Assembly: GCA_964506245.1 (NCBI GenBank)
Contig: CAZDKK010000018.1
Span: forward strand, 14,178 to 78,177
Direction of reading: 5' to 3'
DNA length: 64,000 nucleotides
Origin: CAZDKK01 sp964506245
GTDB taxonomy: Bacteria > Eisenbacteria > RBG-16-71-46 > CAIMUX01 > WJJG01
Shown piece after piece: positions 17,933 to 25,374 of the stretch; position 1 is the stretch's first letter, and each line of letters begins with the position of its first letter. The translations under genes were made by a program, and so were the position numbers. The notes beneath the pieces were generated by a model that did not search any database, was not told the DNA's origin, and worked only from the letters and a program-made list of their open reading frames with translations.

Positions 17933-18588
17933 TAGCGGAAACGGGCCTTGATCGAGCCCCAGCTCTGCAGCTCGGTCGGTGTCGTCCCGCCGACGGAGAC
18001 GGCCATGCACCAGTTGCCCGGAAACCCGATCGAGTCGAGCGTGACGAACTGGCTGACCCCGCAGGCCGAGGCGCGGATGAAGGACTTGCCGGCGCTCGAG
18101 CCTGAATCGACCCCCCACCGCAGGCCGACGTCGGTCTGCGGCTGGTCCTGGCCGAAGAAGAAGCGGCGCTCGCTCAACGTGATGGGCGGCGAAATGGCGA
18201 CCGTGTGGCTGCCCTGGGTCCACGGAATCCCAGCCTGTCGGCCGGCCTCGGCACCCGGTGCGACAGTACCCCTCCAGCACACGAAGCTGAGGGCCGTGAT
18301 GTTGGGGGAAACCTGCGTATACAGGTTGTAGAAATGGCTGGTGATGTTGAACGGCGGGGTGATAGCCGCTGTGACGCAGACGGCAACGGCATTCGGGCCG
18401 CCGGTGGCCCCGCCCCCGGTGGAGCAACCGATGCCAAACTCGGGATCCAAGTCGCCCTGGTAGAGCATCGCGGACTGCGTCATGGGCCCGCGGGCCGCAA
18501 CGCCGCTCCGACCGAACCACCCGGCGTCCGCACCCGCGATTGCGGCTGTGCACAGGATGCACAGGACGGCAATGACCCCCTTGGGCAT
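17932..18588 (-). CDS. Secreted protein of unknown function (paralogue 2)
   Basis: A 218-residue paralogue of the gene at 16745-17398. GGGAGG precedes the ATG at 18588, and the signal peptide is MPKGVIAVLCILCTAAIAGA. Shared blocks are MLYQGDLDPEFGIGC, ITSHFYNLYTQVSPNITALS, FFFGQDQPQTDVGLRWGVD and FPGNWCMAVSVGGTTPTELQ. The near-identical length and collinear blocks show a tandem duplication, since diverged. I can name no function. Exported, Cys-containing and without membrane helices, it is most likely periplasmic or surface-exposed. Its stop codon lies at the edge of the 22-bp inverted repeat. Confidence 0.85.
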   Translation of the reverse strand: MPKGVIAVLCILCTAAIAGADAGWFGRSGVAARGPMTQSAMLYQGDLDPEFGIGCSTGGGATGGPNAVAVCVTAAITPPFNITSHFYNLYTQVSPNITALSFVCWRGTVAPGAEAGRQAGIPWTQGSHTVAISPPITLSERRFFFGQDQPQTDVGLRWGVDSGSSAGKSFIRASACGVSQFVTLDSIGFPGNWCMAVSVGGTTPTELQSWGSIKARFR

Positions 18589-18932
18589 GGAAAGCCTCCC
18601 TCAGGCTCCTCGTCCATGGAACTACAGCCAGAAGCGTGTGCTATCGGCATTGTTATCGGCGCTGCGGATCCAGCGCTGAACCAGCACCGGGGGCCACGAC
18701 CTCCCCCGCGCCTGCTCCCTGGCTGGAAGCAGCCCCCGGCAGGGAACCCAACACAAGGCCCCGTGTTGCACCGGGTTGCCGGGTTGATGGTTTGGGCTGC
18801 GCCGAATGGACTGGTCTGGTATGATACCCGTCCAGCCGGAGAGCGGCAGACGGGGACACGGCGATTCGGACGAGCTGTGGGTAGACTGCAGCTCGTCTTC
18901 AGCATTCGCAGGAAACCGCTGGAGGAGAGAAC
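18589..18932. other. 344-base divergent intergenic region
   Basis: No gene is supported. It lies between the divergent starts at 18588 (minus) and 18933 (plus) and should hold promoters for both. An extended -10 element is visible at 18817-18825; nothing convincing is visible for the minus strand. Confidence 0.5.
18817..18825 (+). promoter_or_regulatory. Possible extended -10 promoter element
   Basis: TGG-TATGAT fits the extended -10 pattern TGn-TATAAT about 108 bases before the start codon at 18933. No good -35 hexamer lies at normal spacing, which extended -10 promoters tolerate. Confidence 0.35.
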
Positions 18933-19805
18933 ATGAAGCGCTGGGGGCTCTCGATGTGGCTTGCCGTCGTGGCGGCTGGCCTTCTCACCCTTTCGACCGC
19001 TGCTGCCGATGACGGGGCCGCTCAGGCCTATCGGGAAGGCGAAGCGCTGCTCCAGCAGGCTCGCTTTGAAGAAGCCTTGGCCTCGTACGACCGCGCCGCG
19101 CAGCTCGATGCCGCGCGCCAGGAGTACCGCGAGGCCGCAGCGATTCTGAAGCGCGTGGTGCAACTGCGCGATCAGCTCACGGACGAGCCGGACCCGGCGC
19201 AGTGGGAACGCGTCGCGCGCGCGCTGCGCGCCTACTACCGGGGCGAGGGGATCTTGACCGCATCGCTCGCGCTCGACCGCCAGATCCACGAGCGCCTGGG
19301 CACCGCCGAGAGCGCCGAGATGCTCGCCGACACGCAGCTCGAGCTCGGCCAGACCGCCGAGGCCCGTGCGCTGCTGGCCGGGCGCACTGACCTCGATGCG
19401 CGGCCCGGGGCCCGCCTGCTGCTGGGCATCGCGCAAGCCCGCGCGGGAGCGACGGCCGAAGCGCGGGCCATCGCGCAGGGTGTGGCGCTGCCGGCCGACG
19501 CGAGCGCGGAGGACCGCGTGCGGGCCGCGCGGCTCCAGGCCATCGTCGGGGACCGGACGCAGGCGCTGGCCCTGTTGGCCGCCGCGTTCGAGGCCACGCC
19601 GCCCAGTCAGCTCGAAGCGGCCCGGGCGCGCGTGAAGGCCTGCCCCGACTTTGCCGGGCTCAACGGAGGCGAGGAGTTCGCCAAGGTCCTGGCCACGCAG
19701 TCGAAGGTGGCGGAGTCGGGCTGCGGCAAGGCAAAGACGTGCGGCGGCTGCCCCAATCGCACCGCGTGCAGCAGTGCCTCGGCCGCAACAGCCAAGCCGA
19801 AGTAG
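18933..19805 (+). CDS. Periplasmic TPR protein with Cys-rich C-terminus
   Basis: A 290-residue exported protein; GGAGGAGAGAAC precedes the ATG. The signal peptide runs to about STAAADD. A TPR-like helical region follows (AYREGEALLQQARFEEALAS at about 30-50, then further helical repeats to about 250). The end is unusual: SGCGKAKTCGGCPNRTACSS has five Cys within about 20 residues before a short Ala/Lys tail. Cys clusters of that kind bind metal or an iron-sulfur centre or form disulfides. The next gene, 76 bases on, is a membrane polyferredoxin, so an electron-transfer or metal-trafficking partnership is plausible (inference). I know no named family for this combination. Confidence 0.85.
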   Translation: MKRWGLSMWLAVVAAGLLTLSTAAADDGAAQAYREGEALLQQARFEEALASYDRAAQLDAARQEYREAAAILKRVVQLRDQLTDEPDPAQWERVARALRAYYRGEGILTASLALDRQIHERLGTAESAEMLADTQLELGQTAEARALLAGRTDLDARPGARLLLGIAQARAGATAEARAIAQGVALPADASAEDRVRAARLQAIVGDRTQALALLAAAFEATPPSQLEAARARVKACPDFAGLNGGEEFAKVLATQSKVAESGCGKAKTCGGCPNRTACSSASAATAKPK

Positions 19806-19881
19806 CCGAGGGCTCAGCACCTCGGCCAGGACAATCGATCGGATCTAGCCCGCGGGCACCGTGCGCCCTGGCGGGAGGCGC

Positions 19882-21036
19882 ATGCGCAGATCGCTGCAAT
19901 TCGGCTTCCTGGCGCTGACGTTGGTCGCCGTCTTCATCGTGCGCGGCAGCGCCGAGCGCTGGTGCCCGTTCGGCGGCCTCGAGGCGCTCCACACCTACGC
20001 CACCGAGGGCAATCTGCCCTGCTCGCTCGGCGTCTCCAACTTCTACGTCCTCGGCGCGGTCCTGCTGATGACCCTGATCCTGCGCCGGGCGTTCTGCGGG
20101 TACATCTGCCCCATTGGCACCGTGTCGGACTGGGTGCGCCAAATCGCCGGGCGCGCGGGGTTGCGCCCCGTGCGGGTGAGCGCGGGCTGGGATCGGTGGC
20201 TGTCGTTCCTGAAGTACCCGATCCTGGGGCTCCTCTTGTGGCTGACCTATCGGGCGGGCGAGCTCATCTTCCGCGGATTCGATCCCTGCTATGCGCTCAT
20301 CAGCCGGCACGGCGAGGACATCACCGCGTGGGCCTATGTCGTCTCGGGCGCAATCCTGGTCGCGAGCCTGGTGGTGGTCCTGCCCTTCTGCCGCTGGCTG
20401 TGTCCGCTGGCGGCCGCGCTGCAGCCCTTCTCGCGCGTCGGCCTCGCCCGGGTGCGTCGCGACGAGGCGGCCTGCACCGACTGCGGGCGGTGTGCGGCGG
20501 CGTGCCCGATGCGGATCCCGGTGGATCGGGTCCGGGAGGTGACCGAGGCGCGCTGCACGGCCTGCCACTCGTGCGTCGATGCCTGCCCGGTCGTTCGCCC
20601 GCGCGCGCCGCTCGCGTGGGGCCCGCCCGCGCGCTGGGGACGCGCCTGGCCGCGCGGGATCCTGGCCGCCGTCCTCCTGGCGCTCGTCGGCGCAGCGGTG
20701 GCCGCGGCGCTGTTCAGCCCGATGCCGTCCTTCACCTACGAGCGCGGGGAACGCCCGGGCGCCGTCTCGACCTTGGACCTGCAGGTGGGTGACCTCACCT
20801 GCCGCGGTCGCGCGAACCTGCTGGTCTACTTCCTCGACCGCGATGACGAGCTGGCCCTGCCCGGCTACCTGAGACTCGAAGCCTGGCCCGCCCCTGGGAG
20901 CGGGCGGGCGCGCATCAGCTTCGATGCGACCCGCTGCGACGATGCGCGCGTGCGGCAGGCGATCACCGAGCCCTACTTCAACCTCGCGCAGAACCAGTGG
21001 CACGCATCGCCCTTCGTGATCGAGAGAGGGCGCTAG
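19882..21036 (+). CDS. Membrane-bound 4Fe-4S polyferredoxin (NapH/NosR/CcoG-like)
   Basis: A 384-residue inner-membrane iron-sulfur protein. I prefer the ATG at 19882, after GGGAGG at short spacing; a GTG at 19861 is possible. It has several transmembrane helices (for example FGFLALTLVAVFIV and VLGAVLLMTLILRR). Membrane-edge cysteine motifs are RWCPFGGLEAL, RAFCGYICPIGTVSDW and PFCRWLCPLAA. Two CxxCxxCxxxCP clusters, CTDCGRCAAACP and CTACHSCVDACP, are typical of two 4Fe-4S centres. A last helix and a C-terminal domain of about 100 residues follow, probably extracytoplasmic. Relatives pass electrons across or along the membrane to periplasmic reductases. The partner may be the Cys-rich protein encoded just upstream. 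It overlaps the convergent methyltransferase gene by 4 bases. Confidence 0.88.
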   Translation: MRRSLQFGFLALTLVAVFIVRGSAERWCPFGGLEALHTYATEGNLPCSLGVSNFYVLGAVLLMTLILRRAFCGYICPIGTVSDWVRQIAGRAGLRPVRVSAGWDRWLSFLKYPILGLLLWLTYRAGELIFRGFDPCYALISRHGEDITAWAYVVSGAILVASLVVVLPFCRWLCPLAAALQPFSRVGLARVRRDEAACTDCGRCAAACPMRIPVDRVREVTEARCTACHSCVDACPVVRPRAPLAWGPPARWGRAWPRGILAAVLLALVGAAVAAALFSPMPSFTYERGERPGAVSTLDLQVGDLTCRGRANLLVYFLDRDDELALPGYLRLEAWPAPGSGRARISFDATRCDDARVRQAITEPYFNLAQNQWHASPFVIERGR

Positions 21037-21794
21037 TCAGCCCGCGGCTTGCGCGCGCGGACGACCAATCGGCCCGCGCGCTGATCGTACGGCTCCCCGG
21101 CCAGGCTCCCGAAGACGTGCACATCCGCAAAGCCGCAGGAGCGCAAGAGCGCGGCCAGCTCTGTGCCGGTGTAGAGCCGGTGGCCGAAGCAGAACTCCTC
21201 CTGGCGACCGTCACGGATGAGGATCCAGCGGTTGTCGATCCAGCCCCAGTCCGGCGCCAGCCGGCGCTCCTGGAGCAGGATGGACCCATCCTCTTCCTGA
21301 TCCCACTGCCGTTCGCGGAAGATCCGCGCCAGGACCTCGCGCCCCATCAGCTCGAGCAGAATGGCGCCGCCCGGTTTGAGGGAGGCGAAGGCGTGCTCGA
21401 GCACAAGCCGGTCCTCCGCCGGATCCTCGAAGTACCCGAACGAGGTGAACATGCTGAGGACCGCGTCGAAGGCCTCGGCGCGCACGAAGCGGCGCATGTC
21501 CTCGATGACAAGCTCCACGCTGAGGCCCTCCGCCTCGGCCTGCGCCCGGGCGCGGGAGACGTACTCCACCGTGCGATCGACGCCCGTCACCGCATACCCG
21601 CGGCGCGCCAACTCGAGGCTGTGGCGGCCGGGGCCGCAGCACAGGTCGAGCACGCGCGCGCCGGGTTGGAGCTCGAGCAGCGCGAGCAGCAGGTCCGTCT
21701 GCTCGGGCGTGATCGCCTGGCGCTGCTCGCCAAAGAAAACCGGCGCGAGCGCGCTCCAGAAACGGTCGTTCTCGAACCATGGCTTCGCATTCAT
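21033..21794 (-). CDS. SAM-dependent class I methyltransferase
   Basis: A 253-residue cytosolic protein; AGGAGG precedes the ATG at 21794. The Rossmann motif I is VLDLCCGPGRHSLELARRG (about residues 48-66), motif II acidic residue VTGVDRT, followed by EDMRRF and the post-motif segment FDAVLSMFTSFGYFEDP, then LKPGGAILLELMG. This is the usual class I fold (Methyltransf_25/11 type). The C-terminal half (DNRWILIRDG...FGHRLYTGTELAALLRSCGF) is of the small-molecule methyltransferase kind. The substrate is unknown. It is divergent from the decarboxylase gene and convergent with the polyferredoxin gene. Confidence 0.92.
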   Translation of the reverse strand: MNAKPWFENDRFWSALAPVFFGEQRQAITPEQTDLLLALLELQPGARVLDLCCGPGRHSLELARRGYAVTGVDRTVEYVSRARAQAEAEGLSVELVIEDMRRFVRAEAFDAVLSMFTSFGYFEDPAEDRLVLEHAFASLKPGGAILLELMGREVLARIFRERQWDQEEDGSILLQERRLAPDWGWIDNRWILIRDGRQEEFCFGHRLYTGTELAALLRSCGFADVHVFGSLAGEPYDQRAGRLVVRARKPRAD

Positions 21795-21915
21795 ATCCCG
21801 GTTCCTCCTTCGTCCGGACTCCCGCGATGCAACGCTGTCGGATCGCCCCAGTTTGACCAGGCTTCGCCCTGGGGGGCAGCGCGTTTCACACCCGGACCGC
21901 CGCGGGATGTTGGGA

Positions 21916-21945
21916 TTGAGGCCCGCCCCGCGCCGGTGCTACGAT
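21916..21945 (+). promoter_or_regulatory. Possible sigma-70 promoter for the decarboxylase gene
   Basis: TTGAGG, an 18-base spacer and TACGAT lie about 50 bases before the ATG at 21996. Both hexamers match the consensus at four or more positions. Confidence 0.4.
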
Positions 21946-21995
21946 GCCCGGCTCACGCACTCGACCTGCCCGGCGACGCGGGTGGATGAGGGCCC

Positions 21996-23627
21996 ATGGA
22001 CGACGCAGAGCAGATCGCACCCCGACGCAGGGGATCCTCTCGCAGCGACGCGCCCGGGTCGACGTCGATCGAGTCACGCCTGCGCCACGCGCCGTACTTC
22101 ATCTTTCCCGACGGCTCCAATCGCGACGAGGTCTACGACCTGGGCCGGCTCTTCCTCGATCTCACCGTCGAGACCCTGGCCGGCGCCGGCCGCCGCCCGC
22201 TCCTGCCCCCCAACGGCTCGGCGCCCGAGGTCGACCGCGGCGGTCCCGTGCCCGCGGACTACCGCCCGCCGCGCGCGGGGCGCCCGGCGCAGGAACTGGT
22301 CGAGCTCATCCGCGAACGGGTGCTCGACCGCGTCATGAACGTGGCCCACCCCGGGTACGTGGGTCACATGGACACCCTGCCCAGCGCGATCGGCGCGTTC
22401 TCCGAGATGCTCACCTCGGCCCTCAACAACAACATGCTCTGCTGGGAGATGTCGCCGGTCTTCACCGAGATGGAGGCACGCCTGCTCAACTGGGTGACGC
22501 GTGCGATCGGCTGGCCGGCCGCAGAGCCGGGCGATGCGGCGCCGGTGCCCACCGGCTTCCTGGTGAGCGGGGGCAGCCTCGCCAACCTCTCGGCCATGCT
22601 GGCCGCGCGCAATGTGATGTGCGGCCCGGCCTTTCGCGAGCGGGGCCTCGGGGCCGCACCCGGTCCCCCGGTGATCCTCGCCTCCGAGGAGGTCCACTAC
22701 TCGCTCGACAAGATCGTCAACATCTTGGGTTTCGGCGCACAAGGCCTGGTGCGCGTGGAGACCGACGAGCAGCTACGCCTGAGGCCGGCTGCCCTGCAGG
22801 ACGCGATCCGCCGCGTGCGGGCTCAAGGGCACTGGCCCTTCGCGGTCGTGGGCATTGCCGGCACAACCGTGACCGCCGCCGTCGATCCGCTGGAGGCCAT
22901 CGGCCGGATCGCACGCGCCGAGGGTCTCTGGTACCACGTCGACGCGGCCTACGGTGGCTCGTTGCTCGTCTGCCCGCACGATCGCGGCGGCGATGCGCGC
23001 GCGCTGCTGCGGGGGATCGAGCTGGCCGACTCGGTCACCTTCAACCCGCAGAAGTGGCTCTTCGTGCCGAAGGTCTGTGCCGGCGTCTTCTTCCGCGACA
23101 GCCGGCGGATCTCCGACGCGGTGCGCCAGATGTTCCCCTACGGCGCTTTGGGCAACGGGGACGTGGCGGATCCGCGCCGCAACGTGGGTGAGTACACGAT
23201 CCAGGGCACGCGGCACGTGGATGTGCTGAAACTCTGGCTCACCCTCGAGCACTTCGGCCTCGATCTGCTGGCCGAACTGATGACCGACTCGCTGGCGCGG
23301 GCGCGCACGCTCGCCGAACGCATCGTCCGCGAGCCCGAGCTCGAGCTCATGTCGCCCCCCCAGCTCAACATCGTCTGCTTCCGCTATCGGCCGGCGGGCC
23401 TCGACCCCGAGCGCGACGCGGCGGCCCTCGATCGGCTGCAGGTCGATCTGCACGCGGCCATGGGCGTGCGCGGGCCGGGGTGGATCTCGATCCCCCGCCA
23501 CCGCGGCCGGCGCTGGCTGCGGATGGTGGTCCTCCACCCGCTGGCGCGCGCAACGCTCCTGGACCGGATTCTCGACGAGGTGCTCGCGCGCGGCCGCCAG
23601 GTCGCGTCGCGTGCGCGTCCCGCCTAG
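21996..23627 (+). CDS. PLP-dependent group II decarboxylase
   Basis: A 543-residue enzyme of the glutamate/aromatic-L-amino-acid decarboxylase family, about the usual length. Diagnostic parts are: HPGYVGHMDTLPSAIGAF and LNNNMLCWEMSPVFTEME in the N-terminal region; FLVSGGSLANLSAMLAARN, which binds the PLP phosphate; VGIAGTTVTAAVDPLEAI; HVDAAYGGSLL with the PLP-contacting Asp; and NPQKWLFVPK with the Schiff-base Lys. The end (RHRGRRWLRMVVLHPLA) is also family-like. The substrate (Glu, Tyr, Trp, DOPA or diaminobutyrate type) cannot be decided by eye. The convergent neighbour at 23679 is related to gamma-glutamyl-amine hydrolases, which hints at amine metabolism but is weak evidence. Confidence 0.93.
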   Translation: MDDAEQIAPRRRGSSRSDAPGSTSIESRLRHAPYFIFPDGSNRDEVYDLGRLFLDLTVETLAGAGRRPLLPPNGSAPEVDRGGPVPADYRPPRAGRPAQELVELIRERVLDRVMNVAHPGYVGHMDTLPSAIGAFSEMLTSALNNNMLCWEMSPVFTEMEARLLNWVTRAIGWPAAEPGDAAPVPTGFLVSGGSLANLSAMLAARNVMCGPAFRERGLGAAPGPPVILASEEVHYSLDKIVNILGFGAQGLVRVETDEQLRLRPAALQDAIRRVRAQGHWPFAVVGIAGTTVTAAVDPLEAIGRIARAEGLWYHVDAAYGGSLLVCPHDRGGDARALLRGIELADSVTFNPQKWLFVPKVCAGVFFRDSRRISDAVRQMFPYGALGNGDVADPRRNVGEYTIQGTRHVDVLKLWLTLEHFGLDLLAELMTDSLARARTLAERIVREPELELMSPPQLNIVCFRYRPAGLDPERDAAALDRLQVDLHAAMGVRGPGWISIPRHRGRRWLRMVVLHPLARATLLDRILDEVLARGRQVASRARPA

Positions 23628-23678
23628 CGGCGCGCGCGGGCCGGTCAGGATCGCTGCGACGGGTCGAGCCCGCGGGAC

Positions 23679-24497
23679 CTACCTCCGCTGGGTGCGGAAC
23701 GCGTGCGCGGCGCTGACCAGCGAGGCAAAGAGCCGCCGGATGGGGAGCAGCGCCTGCAGGTCCTCGGGGTGGAACTGCACGCCGATCAGGTACCGCTCGT
23801 CGTGCGGATCGGCCGCCTCCACCGCCTCGATGATCCCGTCCGGCGCCCACGCCGACGCCGCCAGACCGTCCCCGAGCAGATCGATGGCCTGATGGTGGAT
23901 GCTGTTGGTGGTGAGCGTCGTGCAGCCGAGGATGCGCGCCAGGCGGCTTTCGGGGGCGATCCGGATCTCATGCGCGGGGTGATCCCGCGGGGCGGGCGAC
24001 TTGAAGTAGTGCTCGCCCGCCTCCGGCCGCTGGCTGGCGATGTCCTGGATGAGCGTTCCCCCCATGGCCACGTTCAGCACCTGGATCCCGCGGCAGATCG
24101 CCAACACGGGGACGCGCGTTGCGCGGATGAGATCGAGCAGGCCCATCTCCATGCGATCGCGCTCCGCGTCGGCGGGGCCGCACTGCGGGTGGCGCTCCTG
24201 GCCGAAGAAGGAGGGGTCGAGATCCCCGCCCCCCGTGAGGAGGATGCCGTCGAGCTCGAGCGGCGGGACGGCCGTCGGGGTCGCGGGATCGCGGAAGTAG
24301 AGCTGCACCTCCTCGGCGGCGCCGGGCGCGAGGGCCACGGGCACGCCGCCGGCGTGGCGCACGGCGGTGAAGTACGTGCGGTTCATGCCGTAGCGCGGCA
24401 GGTGATGGTCCTTCTCCGGCTCATCGAGCATCAGCGTCACGCCGATGCGCGGCCGCGCCCAGACCTGCGCGCGCTCCCCCGCTCCCGCTGAAACCAT
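23679..24497 (-). CDS. Class I glutamine amidotransferase-like gamma-glutamyl hydrolase (PuuD type)
   Basis: A 272-residue cytosolic protein of the peptidase C26 family. The N-terminus IGVTLMLDE and DGILLTGGGDLDPSFFGQE are typical of PuuD-like enzymes. The nucleophile is Cys in VLAICRGIQVLNVAMGGTL and the catalytic His/Glu are in IGVQFHPED. NSIHHQAI is also conserved. PuuD cleaves gamma-glutamyl-GABA in putrescine breakdown; related proteins cut other gamma-glutamyl compounds, so the exact substrate is open. The ATG at 24497 follows a GGGAGGGAAGG site. It is convergent with the decarboxylase gene and divergent from the lipoprotein gene at 24724. Confidence 0.92.
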   Translation of the reverse strand: MVSAGAGERAQVWARPRIGVTLMLDEPEKDHHLPRYGMNRTYFTAVRHAGGVPVALAPGAAEEVQLYFRDPATPTAVPPLELDGILLTGGGDLDPSFFGQERHPQCGPADAERDRMEMGLLDLIRATRVPVLAICRGIQVLNVAMGGTLIQDIASQRPEAGEHYFKSPAPRDHPAHEIRIAPESRLARILGCTTLTTNSIHHQAIDLLGDGLAASAWAPDGIIEAVEAADPHDERYLIGVQFHPEDLQALLPIRRLFASLVSAAHAFRTQRR

Positions 24498-24723
24498 CTG
24501 CCTTCCCTCCTGGCTGGCCGCTCACCGAATCGGCCCGGCACGTCACCGGCGACCTGACCGGCCGCCTCGCGGCGCCCTGCCCCCGAAGATCGGTCCGGCC
24601 AGGGTAGACCATTCATGGCGGGTGCGCAAAGCGGCCACCGGGCTCATCATGGGCTGGATCCGGGACGAGGGATGGGGGTGAATAGCGGCGGGATGATCGC
24701 GCTCACCCCGCAAGGAGGCCGAT

Positions 24724-25326
24724 ATGCAGTGCACACATGCTCCCGCGATGTGGCCCGCCCGCAGGCGCCGCTGGTTCCTGCCCGCCCTGTGGGGCGCCAT
24801 GGCGCTGGTCATCGCGGGCGCGGGCTGCTCCCGCGTGGCCGTGGAAGCTACCGCGGACCCACGGGCGAACTTCTCGACCTACACGAGCTTCGCCTTCCTG
24901 CCCAAGGGCGGCGTGACCGGCCCCCCGCAGGACGTGCCGCGCCGGCTGCGCGCGACGCTTGACCCGCTCTACCATGCCTACGTGCAGGAGGCCGTGACCC
25001 GCGACCTCACCGCCAAGGGACTGGTGCTCGCGAAGGACCGCGACGAGGCCGATCTGCTGATCGCCTACCGAACGGTGGTCGGGGACCGCGTCGATGTCTC
25101 CCCGCCCATCTACGGCGTCGGCTGGCGTGGCTACGTCCACGTGGCTGAGCCGGGATATGTGCACTGGTACAAGGAAGGCACCCTGGTGATCGAGTTCATC
25201 GACCGCCAGGGCGAGTACCTGGTTTGGCGCGGTGTCGGCGTGGGCGCGATGCGCGACATGCGCCCGGGCGAGGATCTGATGGCCGCGGTCGGGGAAATCC
25301 TGGCGCAATTCCCGCCCGCGCAGTAG
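24724..25326 (+). CDS. DUF4136 family lipoprotein
   Basis: A 200-residue lipoprotein; CAAGGAGG lies 6 bases before the ATG. The signal sequence ends VIAGAGCS (lipid Cys near residue 37). The mature part starts with the DUF4136 hallmark DPRANFSTYTSFAFLPKG, then DLTAKGLVLAKDRDEADLLIAYRTVV, and near the end LVIEFIDRQGEYLVWRGVGVG. Members are common in Bacteroidetes and related Gram-negative bacteria as small envelope lipoproteins; no molecular role is established. A weak hairpin (GGGGTGA at 24675 / TCACCCC at 24703) lies just before the ribosome-binding site. The stop codon is inside the first copy of a 25-bp direct repeat. Confidence 0.88.
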   Translation: MQCTHAPAMWPARRRRWFLPALWGAMALVIAGAGCSRVAVEATADPRANFSTYTSFAFLPKGGVTGPPQDVPRRLRATLDPLYHAYVQEAVTRDLTAKGLVLAKDRDEADLLIAYRTVVGDRVDVSPPIYGVGWRGYVHVAEPGYVHWYKEGTLVIEFIDRQGEYLVWRGVGVGAMRDMRPGEDLMAAVGEILAQFPPAQ

Positions 25327-25370
25327 CCCTCTGCGCAGAGGCCCCCCGCGCAGTAGCCTTCTGCGAGAGG
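25316..25370. repeat. 25-26-bp direct repeat over the 3' ends of convergent genes
   Basis: CCGCGCAGTAGCCCTCTGCG..AGAGG at 25316-25341 recurs as CCGCGCAGTAGCCTTCTGCG.AGAGG at 25346-25370, with one substitution and one indel. The first copy contains the stop codon (TAG) of the DUF4136 gene and the palindrome CCTCTGC/GCAGAGG, which can form a terminator-like hairpin. Confidence 0.55.
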
Positions 25371-25374
25371 CTCG

